Notes: generated by a model from the letters alone, not told the origin. Positions 1-7,653 are shown, numbered from the stretch's first letter. The stretch: 64,000 bases of DNA from Microbacterium sorbitolivorans (GCF_003327285.1 NZ_KZ848473.1:496001-560000); one strand, 5' to 3'. Program-made: numbers and translations.

Positions 1-190
1 GCTCGGCGAGCGCGGCAAGCAGGTGGCGGGACTCGAAATCGAGGATCTTGCCACGGAGCTGCTCGATGAAGATCGCACCAACGGCCGTCGTCATCGCCTC
101 GCGCAGCGTGTGCAGTGCGGTGAGAACGTGGTCGTCCGGGTACGGGAAGCCGAGGGGAGCCTCGTCACGAGGAGGGATCTTGGTGTCCAT
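1..190 (-). CDS. Unknown protein, cut by left window edge
   Basis: Reading the minus strand from an ATG at 190 gives an open frame of 63 codons that runs off the left edge (it starts MDTKIPPRDEAPLGFPYPDD and continues with an amphipathic helical stretch). A textbook Shine-Dalgarno AAAGGAG lies just upstream of the ATG, which is the main support that this is a real gene start. I do not recognise the family; the visible part is mostly acidic and helical with no signal peptide. It diverges from the gene starting at 324, so the space between them should hold two promoters. Confidence 0.6.
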   Translation of the reverse strand, partial: MDTKIPPRDEAPLGFPYPDDHVLTALHTLREAMTTAVGAIFIEQLRGKILDFESRHLLAALAE

Positions 191-323
191 CTCGGTGCTC
201 CTTTGTGAAGAAGTTCGCCCCGTTTTTCGGGGGTGATTCGAGCGTAGAAAAGCTCAAGACCGGGCTTCGAAAGTTGGAATAAAGTTGGAAAAAGCCCGCC
301 AGTGCTCGGACGAAGGAACCCGC

Positions 324-1292
324 ATGCGACTCGACAAGGCCGCCGCTGCATCGTTGATCGATGAGCTTGCGCTCCTCCGGAAGAACGACGGATTCATCCA
401 GCGACGCCTGACGCGGACACCCATCGTGGACGAGGTGCTTCGGCATTCACTGGAGGAGCCGTTCGAGCGACTCAAGAGCCGGTTTATCTCCGCGATCCAC
501 TCCCTCGAGGAACCTGGCGAAGCCGAGCTACTACTCGACATCTTCGCGCTCAGCCCGGAGACGGAAGGCGTGACGCGACTCCAGCAGCGTCGCCAGATCC
601 ACGGGCGGAAGATCAACCGCAAGACCGATACGGTGGCGAGCCGCGAAGAAGCGGCACTATCTCACCTGCACTCGCGGCTCGTGATGGGCACGTATGCGCA
701 GTCTCCGCTTGTGCTGCATGTGCCAGAGATGCATGGCGGGATTGTGTACGAGCACACGGCAACGATGATCATCGTCGAAGACAAGAAGTGGCGCCGGACG
801 CTCGAGCATTACCGCTTCGCGAACATGCACGGCGAGCTCGACTACGTCACCGTCAGTCGGTCACACGATGCTTGGATCGACGTACTCAAGGGCGGTGACT
901 TTAAAGTGAACCCGCGCCCGGTACCAGGCGCGGGATGGAACGACCATTTCTGGCACCTGAACGCTGAGCACACTGCAACAGAGCCGATGCGGTACGGCGA
1001 GGTGTATGACCTCAGGTTCCATCTCGAACCTGAGGGCGACGACGATGCCCAAGACCCGATCAAACTCGCCAGCCGTGCGTTCCATCAACGGTCGCTTCTG
1101 GCGTCCATCGAGGTGAAGTTCATCGGGCAGAAGCCGCGCTTGGTCTGGAAGTTCGAGCAGGTCAGCCCGTTTGCCCGTCCGACGGAAGCAAACGAGTACA
1201 ACGCTGTGACGCTGGACGAACGCGGTGTCGCGACGCTACGCATGCGGGACGTACACGGAGGGCTGTTCAGCGGCATCTCGTGGGATTGGTGA
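324..1292 (+). CDS. Hypothetical protein, 322 aa
   Basis: Open frame of 322 codons. I chose the ATG at 324 over the upstream ATG at 285 because GAAGGAA sits five to six bases before it, while nothing comparable precedes 285. The product is soluble and probably cytoplasmic, with no membrane segment or signal peptide. Residues 1-110 are helical and charged, including the run RRQIHGRKINRKTD, which could contact nucleic acid. The C-terminal half is rich in aromatic residues and predicted beta strands. I recognise no catalytic motif and no family. It is followed by a strong hairpin terminator at 1528, so it is probably monocistronic. Confidence 0.6.
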   Translation: MRLDKAAAASLIDELALLRKNDGFIQRRLTRTPIVDEVLRHSLEEPFERLKSRFISAIHSLEEPGEAELLLDIFALSPETEGVTRLQQRRQIHGRKINRKTDTVASREEAALSHLHSRLVMGTYAQSPLVLHVPEMHGGIVYEHTATMIIVEDKKWRRTLEHYRFANMHGELDYVTVSRSHDAWIDVLKGGDFKVNPRPVPGAGWNDHFWHLNAEHTATEPMRYGEVYDLRFHLEPEGDDDAQDPIKLASRAFHQRSLLASIEVKFIGQKPRLVWKFEQVSPFARPTEANEYNAVTLDERGVATLRMRDVHGGLFSGISWDW

Positions 1293-1436
1293 CCGAGGCA
1301 GCATTACTTAGTGGGCTGCAGAACGAACCCATCAGGGGCCGTTCCTCGGCCTCAAGGCGCCAGGATCCCCCTCACCGTTAGTTCAAGAGGCAGCGAACCC
1401 CAAGCTCGAGGTCAGTCGCCCCTTGCGGGCAAAGTC

Positions 1437-1519
1437 GCGTCCTGCCGCGACATCGCCGCGATGGAGAGCTTCTTCAGCCTGCTGCAGAAGATCGTCCTCA
1501 ACCGCCGCGCTTACGCGCA
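1437..1519 (+). pseudogene. Remnant of an IS3-family transposase (orfB, region of the catalytic Glu)
   Basis: A short stretch encodes DIAAMESFFSLLQKIVLNRR. It aligns with the DDE-domain segment around the catalytic glutamate of the IS3-type transposase at 9612-10514 of this window, which reads DNAAMESFFALLQKNVLDRR. The rest of the element is not recognisable. The flanking frame (1311-1736) is open by chance and not a gene. The fragment is a scar of a second, older insertion of a related element, lying between the hypothetical gene ending at 1292 and the pilin gene. Confidence 0.7.
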
Positions 1520-1527
1520 GCGTGAGC

Positions 1528-1568
1528 GCAGAAGTGAGGTCTGGAGCTCGGACCTCACTTCTGCTTTT
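1528..1568. terminator. Strong hairpin terminator between convergent genes
   Basis: A perfect 14-bp inverted repeat (GCAGAAGTGAGGTC and its complement) encloses a 9-base loop and is followed on the plus strand by TTTT. It lies between the plus-strand gene ending at 1292 and the minus-strand pilin gene ending at 1604, so it can serve both. The T-run favours plus-strand termination. Confidence 0.75.
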
Positions 1569-1603
1569 GCGCGTCTCATCTTGGCGTCTGGACGCACTCT
1601 GAG

Positions 1604-2590
1604 TTACAGCGCTGGTCCCGTTGAGGTCGAGTTGTTCGGGGTGCCGTTCCAGACCCAACCGGGAGAATCGCCGTCGGCATACGCGCCTGGCGCTGTGGAA
1701 ACACCGGAGACTTCGATCCAATCTCCACTGACATAGGTCGCGCCGCCCTCCAGTTTGGCGCGGATGCTCATCCGGCTAGCGTTTGCAGGTACTGTTACAT
1801 CGTTTGCCTGCAGGCGGGTCCATACGTTTGCGGCGACCGTAAAGCTAGGGCCTGGACAGCTCCCAGTCACTATGGTTCCCGTTGAATCGGAGAATGCGCA
1901 ACTGACAGTAAAGCTTCCGCCTTTCGACGCGCGGACGTGTATCGACGGGACCACGTCTACACCGGTCGGGACAGCAATCTTGACTCCGGTGTGCTCGAGT
2001 CCTATGTTCATGCTGCCATTCGAAAAGCCAGGGGCTCCCGCAGTCCATCGATACGAGTACTTGCCCAGCCAAGCGTTGGGCACAACACTCGAAGAGGCGC
2101 CACCGGCAAGGTTGTACCCTGTCCACCCGCCAAAGTTTCCTTCCGCTGGCGTCGGCCTCGTAGCGTAGTTGGTCACGACACCCCCGCCGTCTACTCCGTG
2201 TCCGGGGCATGCACCCGCCTTGGGACTCGTTTGTGCATCGTTGTCGATGTAAGAGCTCACGCCATTCGCGGTCGCCGTGATGCAGTACTTCCGTCCGCTG
2301 TCATAAGTTCGGTACTGGTAGCTCGTGCCGTTGCCATCGGTGACCCCAGCGTCTGCGAGGGCGCTCGGAAGCGCCTCACCGTTGGTGACGGCGTAGATGG
2401 CGACCTTTTTCGCCGCCTGCTCGGCAGCGCTGGCTGCAGCGGATGCTTTGGCGCGGTTAGAGATGCCGTTGTAACTGACGATGGTGATTGCGGCAAGGAT
2501 GGCGATAACTACAATGACAATAAGAAGCTCGACGATAGTGAAACCGCGATCCCTGCGTTGCTTAAATGTGTTGCTGAGCTTGTTCGTCAT
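1604..2590 (-). CDS. Type IV pilin-like protein with tail-fibre-like C-terminal domain
   Basis: 328 aa. The N-terminus has a class III prepilin signal: a short basic leader (residues 1-16) ending in Gly, then FTIVELLIVIVVIAILAAI with Glu at +5 of the mature protein. This is the hydrophobic helix that a PilD-type peptidase would process. Residues 30-125 resemble a small pseudopilin globular domain with paired cysteines. Residues 135-328 form a separate beta-rich domain ending in SPGWVWNGTPNNSTSTG, which closely resembles the carbohydrate-binding ends of actinophage minor tail proteins. No pilus assembly ATPase, peptidase or platform gene is nearby, so it must use machinery encoded elsewhere. 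The ATG is preceded by a clear promoter and a weak ribosome site (CAGGG). The N-terminal assignment is secure; the adhesin role is inferred. Confidence 0.85.
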   Translation of the reverse strand: MTNKLSNTFKQRRDRGFTIVELLIVIVVIAILAAITIVSYNGISNRAKASAAASAAEQAAKKVAIYAVTNGEALPSALADAGVTDGNGTSYQYRTYDSGRKYCITATANGVSSYIDNDAQTSPKAGACPGHGVDGGGVVTNYATRPTPAEGNFGGWTGYNLAGGASSSVVPNAWLGKYSYRWTAGAPGFSNGSMNIGLEHTGVKIAVPTGVDVVPSIHVRASKGGSFTVSCAFSDSTGTIVTGSCPGPSFTVAANVWTRLQANDVTVPANASRMSIRAKLEGGATYVSGDWIEVSGVSTAPGAYADGDSPGWVWNGTPNNSTSTGPAL

Positions 2591-2599
2591 TTTGTGATG

Positions 2600-2616
2600 C
2601 CCTGTTTAGTTTTTGT
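2600..2616 (-). repeat. Copy 1 of a 17-bp inverted repeat in a duplicated promoter-leader module
   Basis: The minus-strand reading ACAAAAACTAAACAGGG is identical to plus-strand 7626-7642. Similarity extends at a lower level through the spacer to the -35 region (about 27 of 31 matches across 2650-2680 versus 7560-7590), so each copy of the module is about 80-90 bp long. Confidence 0.8.
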
Positions 2617-2649
2617 CGTCGGTAGTTAACGTGTTACCTATTGCCGCGT

Positions 2650-2678
2650 ATTATGAAGCATTAGCGCAATTCATTCAA
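2650..2678 (-). promoter_or_regulatory. Sigma70-like promoter of the pilin gene
   Basis: On the minus strand, TTGAAT and CATAAT are separated by exactly 17 bases, upstream of the pilin ATG at 2590. The 5' leader ends in the 17-mer at 2600-2616 that is repeated, inverted and exact, at 7626-7642, next to a second copy of this promoter. Confidence 0.65.
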
Positions 2679-2735
2679 GTCTTTCGTGGCGCATCGGCTC
2701 TTTCTTTTCGGGGCGCGTCGCAATAGCATTCGCGT

Positions 2736-4055
2736 GTGGCGAAGAACCCAGACCAGCTGACCAAGAAGCAGATCGAGGTACTCAGCTGGGTGCGTGACGG
2801 CTGCCCCGCGGGTGAGTATCCCGAGGGCAACTACGAACATCGGATCTCAGCACGGGCGCTGGAACGGCGCGGGCTGGTCTCTATCTCCGGACAAGGGCCG
2901 AGCTGGAAAGCGAAGATCACGAAGGCCGGCCGGGCGCGGCTCGAGAAGTCTGGACTGGAGGAGATACATCGAGCCGAGTCCGAGGCGGAGCAGCTCATCC
3001 AGCAGGTACTTGCCGCTGGCGGTGAGCTACAGGTCTCTCGCAATGAGGAAAGCCGGTACACGAAGCTCGTCTCACAGAGCTTTACGTCGCCCCTGCGGCC
3101 GCACGGCAAGAAGTTGGCAACTAAACGACGTGGCGATTGGTTCAACGGTGACCTGTTCGTCGTTTTCGTTCCGCATTTTCGAGACGAGATCCTCCCGAAG
3201 CCTGTGCTGGTTCCGAAGCGGGTGGCGAAGTATCACCCGGCGGTGAAGGCATATCTCGAACGCAAAGACTGGCACTACGCGAGTGCGAATCTCGTGCCGC
3301 GTGCCGCTCGGGTACTGCACGCACTTGCGATAGAAGCAGAGCGGCGTGGATATGAGGTGCGCGACTTCGTGCAGCCTCCGTCCCCTGCCGATCGGTCGTA
3401 TCGGGATCCGAAGTCTTCACTACACCTTGGGATCGTGAGCGGCGAGCACGTATTCGGCGTCAGGGTGAAGGAAGTGCCCGGCACTGGTGGCGCCAAGGTG
3501 GACTACGCGGCGCGGTTCTATGGCAAGCAGCGGGTGCCGCGTTGGCAGGAGCCACGCCTGACTGAGTTCGTCCCGACAGGGCGGCTCGAGGTTGAGATTT
3601 CCGGGCCAGGGATCTCCTACGACGGCGAACACTTCCGTGATGCCAGAAGCAAGACTGTAGAGGGCAAGCTTCCGCAGCTATTCGTGCGGATCGAAGAGTG
3701 CATCCTGGAAGCCGAGTGGCGGCAGGAGCAAGCGGCTCTTGAAGCTGCTGAGCGGCAGCGCTTACACGAACTCGCTGTTGCTCGTGCGAGGCAGGAGTAT
3801 GAGCGCGATGCGCGGTGGGAGCACTTCAAGCAGCTCGCGGAGGGACAAACGGATGTGGTGCGCCTGCGGCGCTTCTTGAGCGACGCGCAGGGAGCGATGA
3901 CGCACCTCCCACTGGAGCGTCGAGACGAAGCGCGCTTCTTCTTCGACGAAGTGAAGGCGCGAATCGACGAGCTGGATCCGCTGACGAATGTAGAACGACT
4001 ACTTCCCCTGGTTTCGGAGCCGACGTCGAGCGATCTAGAAAAGTATCTGCAGTAA
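2736..4055 (+). CDS. Winged-helix / coiled-coil protein, paralogue A
   Basis: 439 aa from a GTG at 2736 with a weak ribosome site. Residues 8-70 look like a winged helix-turn-helix (KQIEVLSWVRDGCPAGEYP, then a basic recognition-like segment). The centre (150-300) is mixed alpha/beta, and residues 320-375 form a charged coiled coil rich in Glu, Arg and Ala. It is a full-length paralogue of the 440-aa minus-strand protein at 11917-13239: both share the pattern W-x2-GCP-x-G-x-YP near the N-terminus and the same domain order, although identity is modest. I do not know the family's function. A DNA-binding regulator or structural DNA-binding protein of mobile elements is plausible but inferred. Confidence 0.75.
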   Translation: MAKNPDQLTKKQIEVLSWVRDGCPAGEYPEGNYEHRISARALERRGLVSISGQGPSWKAKITKAGRARLEKSGLEEIHRAESEAEQLIQQVLAAGGELQVSRNEESRYTKLVSQSFTSPLRPHGKKLATKRRGDWFNGDLFVVFVPHFRDEILPKPVLVPKRVAKYHPAVKAYLERKDWHYASANLVPRAARVLHALAIEAERRGYEVRDFVQPPSPADRSYRDPKSSLHLGIVSGEHVFGVRVKEVPGTGGAKVDYAARFYGKQRVPRWQEPRLTEFVPTGRLEVEISGPGISYDGEHFRDARSKTVEGKLPQLFVRIEECILEAEWRQEQAALEAAERQRLHELAVARARQEYERDARWEHFKQLAEGQTDVVRLRRFLSDAQGAMTHLPLERRDEARFFFDEVKARIDELDPLTNVERLLPLVSEPTSSDLEKYLQ

Positions 4056-4082
4056 CGTCATCCGTCCGATTTCAATGACCAA

Positions 4083-4718
4083 CTATGCGGCGTCGCGAAT
4101 GATGCGCTTCTGGGCCGCCAGGTACTGCTGGAGATCAATGATTGGTACGTCTGTGGGTTCGTCGCTCACGAGATCCTCCTCCAGCGTGACGGCATTCGCA
4201 TCGGCTAGCCGCTTCGTATAGTCCGACAGCAAGCCGACGAGCTGACTTGCCTGATCCGGTGATAGCTCGAGCTTCACCGCGCCTGCGTCCTGATCTTTCT
4301 CAATTCGCGCGAGGGTAGCCGCGAGGTTGTCGACATGCCCTTCGGCAAGGGCGCCGTGCTGGATCGCCTCGTGGTACGTAGCGAGCGAGTGGTTGTAGTT
4401 CGAGACAACCTCGGGCACTTCAGTCGCTTCCAGGAGCTTCTTCTTCGTTGCCTTCTTCGTGAACGCGTACGTAGCAATGCCCGTTGCGACCGCGACCCCG
4501 AGGCCCGCCAGACCTATGCCGATCAGCGCGCCGGCGCTCATATTCCCCTTCGCCGCCTGCGCGACGCGATTGGTCACGTCCTCGACGCTGATTTCCTTCA
4601 GATGCTCAGTGATGTGCTGATGATCACGGACAACCGAGCCGAAGCGTTTCGCCGCGCCGGTCATGATCTTCGCCATGGTTGATTCCGAAACATAGTAGGT
4701 GACTTGGAGAAAGGGCAT
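4083..4718 (-). CDS. Single-pass membrane protein with helical cytoplasmic domain, unknown function
   Basis: 211 aa from the ATG at 4718 (AGGA about eight bases upstream; a second in-frame ATG at 4676 could also serve). After a mainly helical 60-residue N-terminus there is one hydrophobic helix (about residues 60-88, GALIGIGLAGLGVAVATG) followed by a strongly basic KKATKKK. By the positive-inside rule this puts the helical C-terminal domain in the cytoplasm. The rest is amphipathic and acidic. No family recognised. It is convergent with paralogue A, 27 bp away. Confidence 0.65.
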   Translation of the reverse strand: MPFLQVTYYVSESTMAKIMTGAAKRFGSVVRDHQHITEHLKEISVEDVTNRVAQAAKGNMSAGALIGIGLAGLGVAVATGIATYAFTKKATKKKLLEATEVPEVVSNYNHSLATYHEAIQHGALAEGHVDNLAATLARIEKDQDAGAVKLELSPDQASQLVGLLSDYTKRLADANAVTLEEDLVSDEPTDVPIIDLQQYLAAQKRIIRDAA

Positions 4719-4784
4719 GGGGTGATCCTAGCCATGTAGGGACTGGGATACGACGTACTTTTCACAACGCCCGCGAACAGACGA

Positions 4785-4812
4785 TTGACGCCCCGCTCTA
4801 TTGGTCCATAAT
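4785..4812 (+). promoter_or_regulatory. Sigma70-like promoter of the ribbon-helix-helix gene
   Basis: TTGACG and CATAAT separated by 16 bases, 84 bases before the ATG at 4896. It shares the CATAAT -10 hexamer with three other promoters in this half of the island. Confidence 0.6.
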
Positions 4813-4895
4813 CAGCGGCACTCCTCGTCGGTATGCGGCCTTGAAGGAGAACTCATCCCGAGTTCGCCGGCCGCTCCCGATGAGGAGGTCTCGCC

Positions 4896-5228
4896 ATGAG
4901 TGAGAAGGACGCCGCAACGAGCGGCACGTTCGAGAACGGGTATGGGCCTATTCGTCCGTTGTCCGTTCGCGTCAGCGATGGTACCCGGGCGCAGCTCGAG
5001 GTGCTCGCTGAACTCAACGAGCGCAGCGTTACCGAGGAGACTCGCCTGGCGCTGGAGTCGTGGGTTGAGCTGTCTAAGTCGAACCCCGAGGTGCTCAAGC
5101 GCGCCGAGGAGGTTCGCGCCAAGATCGAGCGTGAGGCGGAAACCAAGCGCAACGCGATCAACGCCGTGCTGGGGGAGAAGCCTGGTTCTTCGACCCGCAC
5201 CACGAAGTCGGCGGCTGCCAGCTCCTGA
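4896..5228 (+). CDS. Ribbon-helix-helix DNA-binding protein
   Basis: 110 aa. Residues 20-58 (PLSVRVSDGTRAQLEVLAEL, then NERSVTEETRLALESWVE) match the Arc/MetJ/CopG ribbon-helix-helix fold: a short beta strand and two helices that dimerise and bind the DNA major groove. A charged helix and a flexible Ser/Thr-rich tail follow. The ribosome site AGGAGG is optimal. No toxin gene follows in the same direction; the next features are a large hairpin and an opposite-strand gene. It is therefore more likely a lone regulator of the element than an antitoxin of a pair, though an unrecognised partner cannot be excluded. Confidence 0.75.
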   Translation: MSEKDAATSGTFENGYGPIRPLSVRVSDGTRAQLEVLAELNERSVTEETRLALESWVELSKSNPEVLKRAEEVRAKIEREAETKRNAINAVLGEKPGSSTRTTKSAAASS

Positions 5229-5257
5229 CTTCCCTTTCCTGCTTGGGCGGGAACTTC

Positions 5258-5322
5258 GGGCAGCCGTCCAGAACCCGAGAGGAGCGCCCTGCTAAGCGCT
5301 CCTCGATTCTGGGTGGCTGCCC
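5258..5322. terminator. Very long hairpin between convergent genes
   Basis: Two arms of about 30 bases (GGGCAGCC...AGGAGCGC and GCGCTCCT...GGCTGCCC) pair almost fully around an 8-base loop. No U-run follows. The hairpin lies between the plus-strand ribbon-helix-helix gene and the minus-strand gene ending at 5343, so termination or 3'-end protection for both is the natural reading. Confidence 0.65.
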
Positions 5323-5342
5323 ACATCAACAATTGGCGCTGG

Positions 5343-5867
5343 CTATTTGGAGACTTTGAGGTCCAAGGAAATTACCTGTGCTGTGTGTCGGTCTCGAACT
5401 GTCACCTCGTAGGTGCCTGGGTAGAGTTTAATATCAGGCGTCTCTGGAAATGAAAGCATGGCGTTTCCATCATCGTCAGCTTCTAAGCCACCGCTATATG
5501 CGAGATGGCAAGGCCCTTCCGTGAGTTCCGGGCAGACACCACTAACCGTGACAATCAGATACCCGGGCTGCGCGATCTCGATATCGACAAACGTTCCTGG
5601 CCGTACGCCTGTGACCTCGATCATTGTTTTTTCGTGCGTGCTGGATGAAATTTCAGCGGGTTCGAGCGCGAGACTTAAATTCTGAATTTGGTCGGGATGT
5701 TTTTCTGGAGGGTGCGGGTTATCGTGTGTGTCGCCGATTAGATTACCCGAAATTGCTAAGGTGGCAGTGAGAATGAGGCCGCCGAGCACTGTGACGATTA
5801 TGCCGGACATTATGGTACGAAAAGACATAGGGTCGTTGCCACGGCGATTTGGACCGACTCTCGGCAT
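5343..5867 (-). CDS. Membrane-anchored secreted protein with Ig-like domain, unknown function
   Basis: 174 aa from the ATG at 5867 (AAGGGG seven bases upstream). A cytoplasmic basic N-terminus (RVGPNRRGND) precedes one hydrophobic helix at about residues 17-42 (SGIIVTVLGGLILTATLAIS), then an extracytoplasmic region. Residues 65-172 are beta-rich with two cysteines (GVCPELTEGPCH) that could form a disulfide, as in small Ig-like surface domains. No lipobox. No family recognised. Confidence 0.65.
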   Translation of the reverse strand: MPRVGPNRRGNDPMSFRTIMSGIIVTVLGGLILTATLAISGNLIGDTHDNPHPPEKHPDQIQNLSLALEPAEISSSTHEKTMIEVTGVRPGTFVDIEIAQPGYLIVTVSGVCPELTEGPCHLAYSGGLEADDDGNAMLSFPETPDIKLYPGTYEVTVRDRHTAQVISLDLKVSK

Positions 5868-5960
5868 ACGTATACCCCTTCGTGGCTAGTCGAGTCCATG
5901 ATCTCACGTGCATGTGAGCCAATGAGCCTAAACCGCCATAAGCATGTAGGAAGATTCCGC

Positions 5961-5989
5961 TTGACAGAATGGGCAAACTGCCGCATAAT
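5961..5989 (+). promoter_or_regulatory. Near-consensus sigma70 promoter
   Basis: TTGACA and CATAAT at the ideal 17-base spacing, 103 bases before the ATG at 6092. This is the strongest promoter I can see in the window. Confidence 0.7.
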
Positions 5990-6091
5990 AAGCTCCAGTT
6001 TTGACCACCTCGCTTGTCACCACACTTGCTGGCCTGCTAGGTCGTCAAAACGTGGCGACCTTGATCCTGCGAGGGGTGAAAGAAGGTCATC

Positions 6092-6283
6092 ATGTACGAC
6101 CCGTCCAAGAGAGATCCATTCCGCCGACGAGACTCGCTATACATTCCGCTTACACTTAGTGCGGCATTCATTATATTAATCGTGATGGATGCGCGTCACC
6201 TCGAATTGCGGGATGTGCTCATCGCTTGCTGGGGTGGTCTCCTCGCTGGATATGCGTTCCTTTGGAGCAAATTGCCAAAGTAA
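6092..6283 (+). CDS. Small two-helix membrane protein
   Basis: 63 aa. A basic start (KRDPFRRRD) is followed by two hydrophobic segments, about residues 16-33 and 41-60, so both ends should be cytoplasmic. The ribosome site AAGG and the near-consensus promoter at 5961 support expression, and a terminator at 6289 closes it as a one-gene transcript. Size and topology would fit a holin-like or toxin-like peptide, but nothing in the sequence proves either. Confidence 0.65.
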   Translation: MYDPSKRDPFRRRDSLYIPLTLSAAFIILIVMDARHLELRDVLIACWGGLLAGYAFLWSKLPK

Positions 6284-6288
6284 CATGG

Positions 6289-6316
6289 GCCCCCGATGGC
6301 AGTTGCTTTCGGGGGC
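6289..6316 (+). terminator. Hairpin terminator after the small membrane protein
   Basis: An 8-bp GC stem (GCCCCCGA / TCGGGGGC) begins a few bases after the stop codon and is followed by TTATAAAAACTT, a weak U-rich tract. Confidence 0.55.
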
Positions 6317-6385
6317 TTATAAAAACTTCGTTCTTCATTGCAATTAATACTGCTGGCGTCATGGCGCAGTTGCGCGCACTAACTC

Positions 6386-6787
6386 TTACGCGCCTGCGTG
6401 GTACGGAATGCCGACGACAGGTGCTGCCTCTTCGATCCAGTCTTCGTGACGGTTCGTCTGGGCGCTTGCAGCGACTCGTTCGCTGTCGTCGACGTCGAGG
6501 CGGTCTGCGATGCCGTCGAGGATCTCGAGCGTACGGTCTTGCTTCTTCGAGAGATCGCGGAAGTCGTCCTCGAGTCGTTCAAGGCGAGCTTCGACGCGGT
6601 CGAAACGGAAGTCAACTTGCCGGAATCTCTCGTCGATCTGGCGGAAGCGTTCGTCCACTTGTTCGAATCGCTCGTCAATTGCATCGGACCGTTCCTCGGT
6701 TTTTACAGCGCGCTCTTCGTTGTCGGTAATGTATCCGTTGATAAGTTCAGTGAGTTGGCTCACTGCCTTGTCTACTATTTCTTGCAC
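6386..6787 (-). CDS. Coiled-coil protein with tandem heptads
   Basis: 133 aa from a GTG at 6787; AAAGGTGAA lies directly upstream. About residues 35-80 are four to five near-identical seven-residue units (DERFEQV, DERFRQI, DERFRQV, DFRFDRV and so on) that make a continuous charged coiled coil; the remainder is polar and there is no membrane segment. Similar short heptad proteins are common in actinobacterial phages and plasmids without a known role. Its 3' end converges on the terminator at 6289. Confidence 0.65.
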   Translation of the reverse strand: MQEIVDKAVSQLTELINGYITDNEERAVKTEERSDAIDERFEQVDERFRQIDERFRQVDFRFDRVEARLERLEDDFRDLSKKQDRTLEILDGIADRLDVDDSERVAASAQTNRHEDWIEEAAPVVGIPYHAGA

Positions 6788-6953
6788 TTCACCTTTGTTG
6801 CATACTCTGCCATATTATGCGCTTTCTCGTCTGAAATGTGTAGCTGTAGTAAATACAACGAGAGCGATCGGAATGGATGCTTCGTTGCTGCCCCGCGGTC
6901 TTTAGATAACCAATCCGGTTGTCGGCCGCGACTACAGCAAGGAGGTGGGAACG

Positions 6954-7460
6954 ATGATTCGAGGAATCGTCATCCCTACAGCGATGGAAGTACCGCCCCG
7001 ACGCTTCGATGCATCTCAGCCCGATGCGGTCAGACAGGCAGTTGGTGGCCTCATGGAGGCTATCGACCTACCGAAGCTCGGCATCACGATGTACGTCAAC
7101 GAGTCTGGGTTCGTAGAGCGCCTGCCTCTCAACCGGCGGGCGACCTGGCTGCTCTGGCAGCAAGTGCCGAGCGCATGGGATCGGACGTATCTCGTGGGCG
7201 ATGTCGCCCTTGTTGGCCTCACGGATGACGAGGGCGAAGACACGAGCTTGCCGCTCGTGTTCGAGGAACTGGTGCTCGGCACTCACCTGCTCCGGGTCGA
7301 GTCTCGCTACGAGGACAACCTGTCCTGGTGGTGGAACGACGAGACCTACGACAACTACTGGGAAGCGCTACGGCAGGCAATCACCAAACAGGCGCTGTCG
7401 CCCGAGCGGTGCGAAACTAGAGTCGCGGCCGCTCCTACGGAGGCAACCTCCCCCAACTGA
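6954..7460 (+). CDS. DUF3846 family protein
   Basis: 168 aa. I place the start at the ATG at 6954 because AAGGAGG (6939-6945) is eight bases upstream; the GTG at 6945 overlaps that site and cannot be used. Residues 1-90 fit the DUF3846 pattern seen in phage, plasmid and conjugative-element proteins: IRGIVIPTAMEVPPRRFD, a Y-V-N-E segment and a closing VGDVALVG. The C-terminus (105-168) is acidic, aromatic-rich and variable. The function of DUF3846 is unknown; its presence marks mobile DNA. Confidence 0.7.
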   Translation: MIRGIVIPTAMEVPPRRFDASQPDAVRQAVGGLMEAIDLPKLGITMYVNESGFVERLPLNRRATWLLWQQVPSAWDRTYLVGDVALVGLTDDEGEDTSLPLVFEELVLGTHLLRVESRYEDNLSWWWNDETYDNYWEALRQAITKQALSPERCETRVAAAPTEATSPN

Positions 7461-7561
7461 GCCACCGTGGTGAGCTCGGCCGCACCGGCGGCGACTATTT
7501 TCTTGAGCATCATGGCTCGTAGGAGATGGCCGCCGCCTTTTCAATGCGGGTTGCGAAACAC

Positions 7562-7590
7562 TTGAATGAATCTTGCTCATGCTTCATAAT
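7562..7590 (+). promoter_or_regulatory. Second copy of the pilin-type promoter, now orphaned
   Basis: TTGAAT-17-CATAAT, the same hexamers, spacing and leader as the pilin promoter, but on the plus strand. Downstream there is no pilin gene: the first ATG (7645) is stopped after four codons, and transcription would run antisense into the 3' end of the minus-strand gene 7654-8253. Confidence 0.6.
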
Positions 7591-7625
7591 TAGGCGCGAC
7601 TAGACATACTTAAGTGCTGACCAAT

Positions 7626-7642
7626 ACAAAAACTAAACAGGG
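7626..7642 (+). repeat. Copy 2 of the 17-bp inverted repeat
   Basis: Exact reverse complement of 2600-2616; together the two copies bracket a 5.0-kb segment holding six genes. Confidence 0.8.
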
Positions 7643-7653
7643 ATATGGCGGTG

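Noticed and set aside
4896..5228. Antitoxin of a toxin-antitoxin pair
   Set aside because: The ribbon-helix-helix gene has no small same-strand partner up- or downstream; a long hairpin and an opposite-strand gene follow.
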